Of a stretch of DNA of 64,000 nucleotides, positions 13,201 to 24,520 are shown one piece after another (positions within the stretch are counted from its first letter, which is position 1; each line of letters opens with the position of its first letter). The notes under the pieces are model-generated. The model worked only from the letters and a program-made list of their open reading frames with translations, was not told where the DNA came from and made no database searches. The stretch is taken from NCBI RefSeq assembly GCF_901933205.1, contig NC_044572.1, positions 75,079,465-75,143,464 of the forward strand. The letters run 5' to 3'. Origin of the DNA: Camarhynchus parvulus. Taxonomy: Eukaryota; Chordata; Aves; Passeriformes; Thraupidae. Both the position numbers and the translations under genes were made by a program.

Positions 13201-13481
13201 TATTTTGTTTGTAAATCTTTCTTGAGTAAAAGATTTTTGAGTAAAATTTGAGTAAAGCTAAAAAAAAAAGAGTAAACATTTTTGATATCACTGATGGGAA
13301 ACTGTTTCATAACTGATCCTAAAACAAATGCTACAGCCCTGTCTCAGACAGACACAAAGGTAATGTTAAGCAGAGGAAGAATGAGGTAATAAGTAAACAA
13401 TGTTCTAGAGCAGCTCAGTGCCACAATGAAAATAGCAATCTCTTTTAAACTGTGATTCTTAATATTTTTCTCTGTCTCTAG
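10267..13481. other. Non-coding interval before the CDH12 leader
   Basis: AT-rich, without a supported gene. An A-rich tract lies at about 11482-11529. A minus-strand open frame of 111 codons (10277-10612) overlaps the LTR end and has no recognisable domain. Confidence 0.65.
11482..11529. repeat. A-rich low-complexity tract
   Basis: Adenine runs broken by single G, T or GG. No source element is recognised next to it. Confidence 0.85.
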
Positions 13482-13564
13482 AAACTAACTAGGTGTGAGA
13501 ATTTTGATGAATGCTTCAGTGTAATCCTATGTAATTTGATGTTGCATGTAAATCTCTTTTATAG

Positions 13565-13749
13565 GTCCCTATAGATGGAATTTATTGCGGCAAATACCTT
13601 GTCATCAGAAGGATTAATGCCTGCATTAGCATTTCTGCAATAAAATCAGAAGCTAAGTGGTGAAGGCCACAGACACCTCAAACCTGGATTCCTGTGCTCG
13701 GCATTAAGTGCTGGAGTTTTTATTACTTGTGGTAGGGAAGCCATTGCCA
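13565..13749 (+). other. CDH12: Probable 5' UTR part of the first CDH12 coding exon
   Basis: The exon must extend upstream of the ATG, because a signal-peptide exon carries leader sequence. Two good acceptors are visible. One has a pyrimidine tract ending tctctag at 13481, and the other ends cttttatag at 13564. The boundary given uses the nearer one; using the other would start the UTR at 13482. No CpG-rich stretch or promoter is nearby, so transcription probably starts farther upstream, outside the window or in an unrecognised non-coding exon. Confidence 0.5.
13575..13643 (+). other. Possible upstream ORF in the CDH12 leader
   Basis: An ATG at 13575 opens a 22-codon frame that ends in TAA at 13641-13643. 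This is 106 bases before the CDH12 ATG and in another frame. No other ATG lies between it and the cadherin start. It exists in the mRNA only if transcription or splicing includes this stretch, which both candidate acceptors would allow. It could lower initiation at the weak cadherin start. This is inferred from sequence alone; the peptide has no recognisable features. Confidence 0.35.
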
Positions 13750-13980
13750 ATGCTCACAAGGAACTGCTTATCCCTGCTTCTCTGGGTCCTGTTCGATGGA
13801 GGTCTCCTAACGCCACTGCATCCACAAGCACAAGAGATTTTAGAAGCACAGTCAAGAGAAAATGTTGTCCCAGTGCCAGGCAGGAGATCATCTGCCCAGC
13901 GAGTCAAACGAGGCTGGGTGTGGAATCAATTTTTTGTGCTGGAGGAGTACATGGGCTCTGAACCTCAGTATGTGGGAAAG
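13750..13980 (+). CDS. CDH12: Cadherin-12, coding exon 1 (signal peptide, propeptide, start of EC1)
   Basis: This exon encodes the first 77 residues of a type II classical cadherin, a calcium-dependent homophilic adhesion protein of the plasma membrane that is mainly neuronal. Residues 1-25 form a hydrophobic signal peptide that starts [13 protein letters not shown] short propeptide ends at the furin-type site RVKR (residues 51-54, bases 13900-13911). The mature protein then begins GWVWNQFF, with the two tryptophans (W2 and W4) that swap between type II EC1 domains. Frame and sequence match mammalian CDH12 as I recall it: the first 22 residues and the mature start are nearly identical, and the propeptide is more divergent. 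The ATG was chosen because a TAA lies in frame at 13705-13707 and the homologues start here. The exon ends in AAG before the donor gtaatt, phase 0. The start context is weak (C at -3, C at +4). CDH18, CDH10 and CDH6 fit clearly less well. Confidence 0.94.
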
Positions 13981-15805
13981 GTAATTTTTACTATTTCTAT
14001 AAAAGTTCAAATGATACAGAGAAGTAGTATAATGTATTATAAATGTTTACCTGTTTCTGGTGGGACAAATCTACTGGCAGTAGTTCCCTCTGCTCATTGC
14101 TTTTACCTTCCAGCCTTTCCTGTAGTCACTATATGCTTTCTGTCTTTGTATGTTTATTTCCCTATTCTTGCTTTTCATATTAAACAAATACAACAGCAAC
14201 AACAATAATTAAAGCAAAAACAAAATAAGAGAATTCTGATATAAGTCTGTGTTTCACAACTAATTTTAATTGAAAATACTGTGCGAGCATATTTGATTTT
14301 AGCAACATTTTTCTGATATCAAGAGATAAGATATAAACTTTAAATCTCAAGCCCATAATGAGCAATTATTCTTAGTCCATTTTCAGCTAATGAAGATGCA
14401 TCCTTTTTGGTCTGTTGTCTTATGTCTCAGAACCATTTAATTTTATTTCTGGTTGTTCAGATTGTTTTCAAGTATTTCTAATATGTTTTATTGCTTCATA
14501 ATTCAAAGTCCTGCACTACAGCTTTTATACTGTGTGTAGACATGCACAATCATACCTGCAGAGAATTCTTGCAATTCCCTCTCTCATTATATATCCACTG
14601 TTTCTGTAAGAGGGTGAAAGTAATTGACAGAAAACTGTTTGAGGGGTGTGGGGGGGTGGTGAATTTAAACAATAGAGTTTTCAGATAGGAAAGCTGAAAA
14701 GGACACCTGAAGAAAATCTTAGCAGAGTGTATAATTGGATGCCGTGTATAATTTTTAGCTTAAATAAAGGACTTTACTCAGTGAAAATAACAAGTCAGGA
14801 ATTTCTTTCCTGAGTCCCTAAATGCTACTTCCCTAGACAGCAAGGTTTCACATTCACCTACTGTAAAAATTAGTCACCATGTTTCAGTTTTTATTTTAAT
14901 ACCATTGTGAACTTTTTTTTTTTTAGTGTACATGTGGAAAATCTTTTTTTTCCTAAATATAAATAAATCAACAGAAAATTACCTTTTCCTCCTACTCTTC
15001 CAGAAAACTATTCTGATGATGTATAAATAAAACACAATATTATTTAACACAGCAGCCAAAAATGTACTTGGATATTGCACATGAAGACATTTCTGTTAAG
15101 CCCTAAAATGTATTGGTCAAAGAAATTTGCAAAGCAGTGTGTTTGTATCACAAAGTTAATACAATGAGCTTGCTGTAAGTCTGAAGAAAGGGGGACCACA
15201 TAATGGAAAAAACCATATTTGTGATATCCAATTGGCACAAGTTACACTTTCTCTAAGACATACCTTTGTTCTGGCACCTTGCTGAAAATGCCAACAAGGA
15301 CTCTCATCACATTTGGTACTGTGTCACAGGCAATGTGATTGCTGTGCCTTTAATGTCAAAAGACAGATTTTACTGATGCATCACTATATTTTCTTTAGTC
15401 TTTAGTCCTTTGTGTAAGTTTTTCTTGGTAGTCATTTAGGGTCAGTTCTAAACTGCCAAAAAAATCTATATTTTGCACAAAATTGACTATTATCAATGTA
15501 CTGATGAACCAGCTTCTTCCTTTGTCCTGTTTTTGCTCCACTGGCATTACGTTTATGAGCAACTTTAGAACTAATGGAATATTTTCATTAAGACTAACAC
15601 TTACTACAGATTTACCTGGAATATTTTTACCTCTTAAGACTTTTCTGAACTGTTACAAATTGTGCAACACTTTTCAAGTACAAGGAAAGTAAAAAAGTCA
15701 AACCCCTTTTTTATGTCAAAACACCTCCTTCTACAATAGAGCAATTAATTCTAGGTAATAACTTCCTTCAACAATGTTTATTTTGATGTTTATCACAACT
15801 TGTTT

Positions 15806-15842
15806 TATAGTAAAGCAAATATTAACTATTTGCTTTACTATA
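15806..15842. repeat. Perfect inverted repeat, 15 bp arms, 7 nt loop
   Basis: The left arm tatagtaaagcaaat (15806-15820) is exactly complementary to the right arm atttgctttactata (15828-15842), with attaact between. It would form a stable hairpin. No flanking transposon ends were recognised. Confidence 0.95.
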
Positions 15843-17556
15843 TCTGAAAAAAACACAACAAACCCTGCCAGTCTTTGTAGGTCATCTTTTCTGAATCTCT
15901 TGCAAAAATCCAGAACACAAACAAACAAAACCTAGATGGAGATGTTGGTGTTTTTCTCTTATTTTCTACAAAGCTCTCAATGCAGGTATAACACTGAAAG
16001 AGAGAAGTTGCTTAGAGAAATTGTGCTTTTAGATAGCAAAAGCCAAGCTTCATATAAATTCAAACCATTGTCAGCATACTAAAATATATCCAACAGTAGC
16101 TAATCAGTATCTTTAGATCACATGCAATTTTTTTAAATCACATAAAAATTTTATGTTAAATGCAGTTGAGTTCTGGATTGATTGCAGAACTTAATCTGCA
16201 GAATCAAATGATTCAGCAAAATTACATGTTTATTCCAATAGCATTTATTTTCAAATTAATTATTTTTATAATGTTTCTGTTATATATTTTAAAGTAGTAA
16301 TAAGTATATTATAAAGTGTAGGATATTTCATGTGACCTGAAATCACAAGGGTTTTATCTTCTTCTAGCCATGATATTGGGACACCTGTGCATACACATTT
16401 ATATTACTTGTTATAGAACTACTGCACTAATAATGTCACAGTAATTTATAAATAGGATTTTAATGTATCTATTAAATCAGCTGACAGTTTCACTAAACAG
16501 TTGAGGGTGGCTAGCTAATATTGCATACCTTTTGTAAGAGAGCACAGATTTACAGAAATAATGTCTTCTGTTATCAGCCAGTGCATATAATTCCTTCCAT
16601 GTCTGTTTTTAGACAACTTATCTTGAGGAATGTCAGGCTGCAAATCAAAATATAGTTTACAAACTGATGGGGATAAGTCTAGCTTACAGGTGGTGATTTC
16701 GAAATAGTGGTTGAAGCTTGCACATTAAAAGCATTTAACCTGTTTATTAAAGTTTGGGAATCTGCTCGTGTAGAAGAATAAAAATCCATCAGATTGATAA
16801 CAGAAGATAACCCTCTTTGCTCAATGTTCATTAAGCAGATCCAGTCTAAAAAATATAATTAATGTATGATATTACCATGCGACCCATGAAGATGGACAGG
16901 GTGCTGAGAGCAAAATATGGCTTGCTCATTTACTTTGCAGTGCTTTACTTGTTTCCCTGGTACTTGAAAACTCCAGAAAGGCAGGCAAAAACAGCACGTG
17001 TGGATGAAGACAAAAAGTCCATGCCTTTTTTTTGTGCAAAAACACAGGTCTCAGTGAGTGGTGACAGAAATCATCAGAGGATCAAGTCGTCAAGCATAAA
17101 CAAGTTCCAACACAGTTTATACCCACAAACAAGGCAGCACAGTTTTAATTGCCCTTATGCAAGGATAGCTGAAGGGGGGTGCAACCCCACCAGCACTACA
17201 AATATGTCCATAATCTTTTTATTGCTGTGTTTCAACAGTGAAATGCAGAGGCATCAAAATAAACTGAAAGTTCAAGAGAACATGGTCAAGACAATACTAG
17301 CAAAGGTTTTGGTTATGCTGCATGCTGTATTTTCCCTTTATATGTCTTTGCATTCCTAGTGTGTAAATGCATCTTATCTTTCTTGTATTGCACACCTGCA
17401 CAATTGCTTTTAGTGAGAATTTTTTTTCCGTCTGTCCTGAAGTTTGCAGAGACAGGCATATGGTAGCATGTACTGGATGCAGACTGGGTGCATAGGAAAA
17501 GATTGCAAAGTCCTCTTCAGTGTAGTGGACATTTCTCTTCTATTTTCCAGTGTAGC

Positions 17557-17680
17557 AAAAATTAAAAAAAAATTTAAAAAAAAATCCAACAAACAAAAAA
17601 CAAAGAAACAAAAAGAAAACCAAAAAAGCCCAAAAGCCCTCAGCCAAACAAACAACAAAAAAACCCCAACAAAAATCCCA
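17557..17680. repeat. A/C-rich degenerate low-complexity tract
   Basis: About 125 bases almost without T after the first 30, built of runs like aaac, aaaacc and caaa. Similar tracts occur at 21559-21662 and, as the complement, at 41071-41219 and 61135-61240. Confidence 0.85.
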
Positions 17681-20600
17681 GCACCTCAGCTTACCAGATA
17701 TTTTTCTGCCAATTAGTAACCTATGTTTTACAAGTTTGTTGTTTAAACCTCTGTCAAATTAATGCATGCTCCCACACAAACTACTACAGATATTTTTTGT
17801 TAAGAAAAGGATGCTGAAAAATTTAATACTCACGACTGTTCTATGGCAGTACAGGGTAATGTAACAATATGGTAATTTTCATCTAACTCTATCGTGAGAA
17901 AGCCTCATCATCTTCAAAGGATTGCCCATATATCAAGGCAGAAAGAGTGCTGATTTGGAGGAAGCAGAGCTCTATATCTATGACTAGAACAGCATGCTTT
18001 TTCAAAACCTTATCATTTATCTTCTGCATCTGAAATATGAACATAGAATTTATTGATGCACTTTTTAATGGATAATTTTTAATATGATGGAATTAATGTC
18101 GACTACCTTCCATTAGGCTTAAATCAACATGTACTTCTGAATACATGCTATCTTTTTACAGTTATTTTCCCTCCTGGGTGAGCGTCGGTATGACAGGGCA
18201 GTCTGTAAAGGAAATTATGCACTGCTTTTTTCGAATCTGTTCAGACAAACAATTTTACAGAGCAGTGGCTATCATTTTGGCATTATTCATAAGCACTGAG
18301 TTAACTTGCAAGAAAAGCTAAAATTTAAGGAAAAGAAATACATGCAGTGAATTTGAAAGCTACTGCCCTTTGAAGGGAAAAAAACCCACTTAAATCTATT
18401 CATAAATATACCCTGATTAAACTCATATTTTTTAAATTGTATTTCCACTAGATTTCTAGTAATATGGTAATAATATTTCATTTAAAGTTGTCAAAACGTT
18501 TTTTGTAATTTATCAGATTCCATTCCCACAACTGAAGTAACAATATTATAGCTGTGTATTATTTCCATTAGACATTTGCACAGTGCCATCATCAAGGAGA
18601 TGAAAATTGTTTCAGGGACTGCTGCTAGTAATGTATTAATTGACTCCCATGATGCAGGACACCAGAATTACTCATTCTGTATGATTTTAATATGAAAGAT
18701 ATCCTATGTATAAGAATGAGCTTGTTCAGTACATCGAACATATACTCACCTCTGTCTGCTGACATCAAAGTGAAATCTTGTTGGGCCCTAATGGTCTTTA
18801 GATAGTAATTTAAAGAGCAATCAGGCATGATCACATTAACCTGGCTTACTAAATTGGTTTATGGAGATTATGCCGTGCACATACTCAAGTAAAAGCACTG
18901 TCACAATTTATTATAGACAAGGAAATTGATAAGGAGAAAATAAATGGTAAAAAAGTGTAACAGGAATCCGAAGTGGTATCAGAATTCTGTATTTCTTTTC
19001 TTGCTGTATTGAGCTGAGACCTTTGTCTCTCCCACTTATGTCTGTCTGGTGAAAAAAAGTGATGACTTTAAAAGCTTTGCATCCTGTATATTGCATAGAG
19101 TATGTGAGACACAAAGTAATTTTGACAGTTGTGCATGAAAGTGTGAGAAGGAAATGGAACCATGGAAACACAAAACCCCCATGGGTGAGCCAGACTTGCA
19201 TTTAATGTTTATTCCTGAAAGCTAACTTTTTACAAGGTGTACAAAGACATGCAGCAGAGATGAACAACTTGCAACAGAATGTTTATTATTGATCTAGTGG
19301 CTTCACTTTGTTTATTGATTTGCTTAGGTAGCTCATAGCAGGTAAATTAGGAGCGTGGTAGTAGTAAGATCTCTTGCCTGTGGTCCTTACATTGACTAAA
19401 ATTATATGAGGTATTTGGAGCTAGGGAAAAAAAAAAAGAGACGGACTATGTTTTCACTGATTGCATGAGAGAGAGGAAAAAGAGTGAGCTCAGGACAAGG
19501 AGACATCAAAATAAAAAGGAAAGATGAATTTCTTGAGCTGTCACCCACATTTTAGAGGATGTAAAAGGTTGAGGTTATTGTTCTGAACAGCTAAGGAGGT
19601 CAGAGACTGAAATTGCTGTATTATGCAAGGATTCAGTGATCACTGTAGAAGATTCAGAGCCTGTGAAAATGGTCCTGTTAGAATGAATGAATCTCACAAG
19701 ACCCAACACAGCTGAGTGTAGGGTGCTAATGATGCTTGCATGTCTGAAATTTCTGTTGCCAACACAGGTGGAGAAATACAAATGAGCTTATAGAAATGAA
19801 TCTGTTAAAGAAAAATCTTACACATATTGTAGTTTTATTTGGAATGCTTCTGTATAAATGGCTTCATCTGGGCAGGAGGTTTATTTAAACAGGGAAATAT
19901 GGGAAAAGATACTTTTAAAAATATTTAGAAATTCTTCAAAGGACTTGAGGAGAACAGACAAATCAAACATTGTCTCCTCCTTTAATCCAAGAAAATTTGA
20001 AAATTTTATATTTTTTTTAAATCTAAATATGGAGTTTGGCTGAGAATTTCTGACTCACCTGGTAGACATATTGTTGTTGATAGTCAGATCAGACATGGGC
20101 ATGTATTCTGTATGTCAGCAACGCAAGCTGAATTTATAAGTAGTGAAACATTAGACCATCAATTAAAACTCAGCTGGGATCATGAGACCTTCTTTCTGGA
20201 AAATAATCAGAATGCCAAGTAATAAATTAAATAGCATTTTCCAGACAGCAAAATGTGGGAAAGTATTAAATACCTGGAGCCATTCCTGTATCTGGCTAAT
20301 TATGTGTAAACCAAAATAATGAGTAGGTTCAGAAATTGAATAAGATTTATGATTACTGTGACATGTGAGGTGTTTTAAAAAAAGAAGATACTATAATGCC
20401 TCAAATGTGCTACAAAAGTATAACTTTTCAGCAGGAAAACAAGAAATTATAGAAATATTAATGAACTGCTAAGTGACAGGAGACTAGATTAAAGCTCAAG
20501 ATTTCATATCTATGAGATGGATAACTTTTTTCACAATGTGGACTTTTTTATTTCTTTTGCTTGTTGTAGAGGGATGAGGGTTTGGCATTCAAACAATAAT

Positions 20601-20728
20601 TGGAAACAAAAAATTAAACTGAAAATTTCAGAAATATAAATAATTTATAATTCTACTTACATAGTTGTCAAAATATGCATATTTATATAATTTGGATATT
20701 TATACAGTTTTCAATGAAAAGCAGAACT

Positions 20729-21406
20729 GTGGAGACGGACCTGGGGGCCCTTGTTAATGTCACGTTGAACATGAGTCAGCAGTGCCCTGGCAGCCAGGAG
20801 GGCCAAGCGTATCCTGGGGGGCATCAGGCACAGCATCACCAGCTGGGCAAGGGATGGGATTGTCCTGCTCTGCTCTGAGCTGGGGCAGTCCCAGCCGAGT
20901 GCTGGGGGCAGTTCTGGGTGTCACAATGTAAGACATGAAACTATTAGGGAGTATCCAAGGAAAGGATGAGGATGAGGATGGTGAAGGCCTTGAGCTGAAG
21001 CCGTATGAGGAGCAGCTGAGGGCACTTGGTCTTTTCGGCCTGGACAAGAGGAGACTGAGGGGAGACCCCATTGCAGTTACAACTTCCTCATGAGGGGAAG
21101 AGGATGGGCAGGCACTGATCTCTTCTCTCTGGTGACCAGTGACCAGACCCAAGGGAATGGCCTGTGGTTGTGTCAGGGGAGATTCAGGCTGTATGTTAGG
21201 AAAGGGTTCTTCACCCAGAGGGTGTTTGGGCACTGAAACAGGCTGCCCAGGGAACTGGTCACAGCATCAGCCTGACAGAGTTCAAGGAGCATTCGGACAG
21301 TGCACTCAGGCATATGGTGTGACCCTTGAAACTGTTCTGTGCAGGCAAGGACTCAAAGTTCCTTGTGGGTCCTTTCCAACTTAGAATATGCTGTGATTCT
21401 GTGATT
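20729..21406 (+). mobile_element. CR1 LINE, 5'-truncated copy with intact 3' end
   Basis: The copy starts in the C-terminal coding part of CR1 ORF2 ('gaacatgagtcagcagtg', 20767-20784). It passes through 'ggcctggacaagaggagac' (21038-21056), 'gttaggaaagggttcttca' (21196-21214) and 'ggctgcccagggaactgg' (21241-21258), and ends in the CR1 tail 'ccttgtgggtcctttccaac' and 'ctgtgattctgtgatt'. The tail type resembles CR1 subfamilies frequent in passerine birds. All frames are broken. It is one of the most GC-rich parts of the intron. Confidence 0.92.
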
Positions 21407-21558
21407 AATATTTTTTCAATAAAATGCAAATCTTTGAAAGCATAGCATGAAAAATCACCACTGAAATTCAAAACCGAAGTATGAGCATGAAACAGAATGC
21501 AACAAAATTAAAACTTAAATTCATTTTTTCAAACAAAATTATAAATATCCTGGAACAG

Positions 21559-21662
21559 CAAAACCCCCCCAAAAACTAACAAACAAAACCCAAAGAACCC
21601 ACAAACAAGCAAGTAAACAAAAAACCAAAAAAACCCCTCCATAAAACAAACTCAAAACCCCG
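21559..21662. repeat. A/C-rich degenerate low-complexity tract
   Basis: About 104 bases dominated by aaac, aaaaccc and caaa units with few G or T. It lies about 150 bases after a CR1 3' end. Confidence 0.85.
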
Positions 21663-22650
21663 CCGCTAGAATCAATCATTAATAAAACGTGCTTCATAAG
21701 AAAAAGAATCATTTCCTATCAGCTGTCCAGCACCAACATATAGGAAAAGCTAACAAGTTAGAAGGTTATCTCATCTTCAGTCACTGCAGTTAACATCCTT
21801 GTATGCAAGTCATAAACAGAAATGATTGGGATTGGCAGTCTTGTCAAGTGCTGCCATTACATAAAATAGGTTGTGATTTAGGGGCTTGAAAATGTTTTAA
21901 CAGCAGATGTCCTAAAGTGAAAAGCTCCCTGCTCTTCTGAAGGTGATATATCAAACTACAATTTCTGTTATATAGCATGGAAAGCAGTGGAGTTGGAGCA
22001 AGTATTGGTTTTATGGCAATGACCATTTCCCTCTCTCTCAGCAATGCTTCATGTCCCACAGATCTATATGACCTGTCTCTCCTCTCCCTATAGAGACAAA
22101 CACTCCCTAATCCTTCTTTCTGTCTTCCTATATCTGATATCCTCTGTGATGCAGAAGTTACAATTGTCTTACTTCTTGCATAGGATCTGTTATATACCCT
22201 ATTAAATTCTGAGGAATGGACCCAGTTAACAGCAGCTTTGAACTCCACAGCTTCTCTTCTAGTTTCAAATAGACCTTGTGTACCCAAAATCTTGCTTTTA
22301 TTTTCTACATGAGTTGGAGAAATGAATTGTCTTTTATAAACGAGCATAACCTTTATTACATAATAATTATTTTGTAAAACAGAGAAGATTACATATTTTT
22401 CTAGCCAGGGAAAAAATGCAGAAAACTCAACATGAAGAGTCGAAAAAGGTCTTAACAAAGGAAAGTGGAATGGGACAAGATTAAAACTGAGGACTTAATA
22501 ATAATTCATAAAAAAACCCAAATATTATTTAGATGCCCCAGTAATGGAAGATAATTTTGCAACAGGAACACCATGCTATTGTTTTCTCCCTGTTGTCACT
22601 TGCTTATCATTTAGTCAATCTAAATGGAGATTATAAAATTGCAAATAATC

Positions 22651-22673
22651 CAAATGCCTTGTAAAGGCATTTG
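22651..22673. repeat. Inverted repeat, 10 bp arms, 3 nt loop
   Basis: caaatgcctt and aaggcatttg are exact complements separated by gta. This is probably a chance hairpin. Confidence 0.9.
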
Positions 22674-23484
22674 CAGACTCTGAGAAACAGATGATGCTGT
22701 TTCTAAGGGAGGAAAATCATATAAAGCACAAAAACATTCTGGTGTAAAATTAGCCTTTTCCTTCCAGCATTTTGTTTTAAAAACTCCAAAATAACTCTAA
22801 GATAATTTCCTTGATGTAGTTCACTGTGCAGTACCAGATGCATGTGTTCTGTGACTGCTGCATGGCCAGGAGAGGGTGACTAAGGAGAAAGGTGATTATA
22901 TCCACACTGCTGGGTGACATGTCCCTCACCCTCCCAGCCCAGGGGCTGATCTCACAAAAAGTGAAAAAGGGAGGAGAAAAGCTGAGAGACATACTAATAA
23001 GATAACACAATGTCCACTAGCATTGATACAGACTAAAATTAAAAAAAATGTAATTTTAATTTTTAGTAATTAGCTTAATTTTCCTCTGGAGAAGTTTTTG
23101 TTTCAGAAATACGTAAATACAATGGGTTTTGTCTAAATAGCTGTGTGCACTAGTTATTCTTGTATTTACAATAAGAGAAAAAAGTGTGTAAAGAACAAAG
23201 CAAACTTGGAAAAAAATTCTTGTCTTCTAGCATCAGTTGTAATTATAAAAATTATTACCTTGTGTGCATTGTATTTATTTTAGATGTCAGTCCCTGAACA
23301 TGTAAGTTAGAGTTGTTATTGATTCTGTTATCAATGATTGATACTGTTATGCCATTAAAACCTTGCTACTTCTGGCTAAAAAAATAGATTTCCAGTAACA
23401 GATGGATTATTCACTCCTATTGTTGTGAAAATGCTTAATTGGCCACTGAAAAAACATTACTGTGTTTCATCCTGGACACTATGA

Positions 23485-24520
23485 TTCAGCATCAGTAAGG
23501 ATTTAGGCTGGGGCCTATGTTGTTTAATGTCATCATAAATTGTCTTGGAAAGTGTGAGAGTATCCAGGGAAGTGTTTGCTTTTCAAATTAAGCTACTAGA
23601 GTTACTAAAGACAAAGGCTAAATGGAAAAAATGGGAAAAACATGAAACAGGACTAAAATCAGACACAAAATCTGATGTAAAGCAGTACATACTGTGGGAG
23701 GAGGGAAATAATTCCAATTTCATTAATAAATTGTTGTTCTCTGTGGAAATGATAATCTCTCTCAAATGGGATCTTGTTTCATAATAGCTGTATGCACATT
23801 TGCTTAGTGTGTGGTGAGTGCCAAAAAAAGCAAATGGGATGTTAGAAATTCTTAGCAGCAACTGAAGGAAATAGATGTCATTAATATAGCTTTGTATCTA
23901 AATTTCTGGTGAGCCTATATTTTCCACACTGGGATTGATTTCTCTCTAGTCTCAGAGAGCATGTGTCCCAAAGAACTTGGAAAAGTACAGACAAGGACAA
24001 AAGGTTAATCAGGACTTTTGGACTGACTCATCAGTGAGGAATAACTGAGTAAGATAAGTTCCCTTAGCCTGGAAAATAAACAAAGAGAAGGAGATATGAT
24101 AGGTCTCAAAAACGTCTAGAACATAGGGGTGAGACTAAAGGGAGAGATTCCTGCCTTCACCTACGCAAGATGTGTGGGGCACACACGAGGCCAACAGGTT
24201 GCCCATTCAGACCAAAGAAAAGGAAGTGATTTTTCACAAAATGAATCAATCCAAAATAGGTAGCTCCACGCCATAGGCCGCTGTGGAGATAACAGAATTT
24301 TTCATGTTGATGATAAGAGAATGAAGAAATTAATAAAAAAATCAGTTTGCCAAAGGCTAATAACTGTAGTCACCACCAATATCCACGAACCACTGGATAC
24401 TTGGCAATTATGTGGTGGTCTGAGACCCTCACCTTTGCCAGAGGCAAAGTTCTGGGTTGGGAGCCACATGCACCCAGTGCAGCACACCATGCTTTGGGGT
24501 CCGAGGGTAGTAACAGATAC
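23485..24520 (+). mobile_element. Old, highly diverged CR1-like LINE fragment
   Basis: A stretch near 23500 ('ggctggggcctatgttgttt') resembles the CR1 reverse transcriptase region. Segments near 24190-24290 ('caggttgcccattcagac', 'aaaggaagtgatttttcaca', 'gtagctccacgccataggc') and near 24430-24445 ('cctttgccagaggcaaag') resemble the 3' part of older sauropsid CR1 lineages. Similarity is patchy, frames are destroyed and the ends are approximate. It may be two fragments rather than one. Confidence 0.55.

Larger units (their letters stand above)
13981..20728. other. First part of intron 1
   Basis: No repeat family recognised. Contents are a perfect 15 bp inverted repeat (15806-15842), an A/C-rich tract (17557-17680) and a 165-codon open frame (16862-17359, + strand) of unknown meaning. 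Confidence 0.65.
21407..23484. other. Intron segment between two CR1 copies
   Basis: Contains an A/C-rich tract (21559-21662), the longest unexplained open frame in the window (minus strand, 21844-22458) and a 10 bp hairpin (22651-22673). Nothing else recognised. Confidence 0.6.

Noticed and set aside
13708..14208. 166-codon open frame spanning CDH12 coding exon 1
   Set aside because: Its first codon is GTG and lies upstream of the homologous ATG at 13750. The part after 13980 is intron read-through, because the donor gtaatt follows AAG and cadherin homology stops there.
20760..21233. 157-codon minus-strand frame
   Set aside because: It is antisense to the CR1 copy at 20729-21406, where GC-rich sequence leaves few stops.
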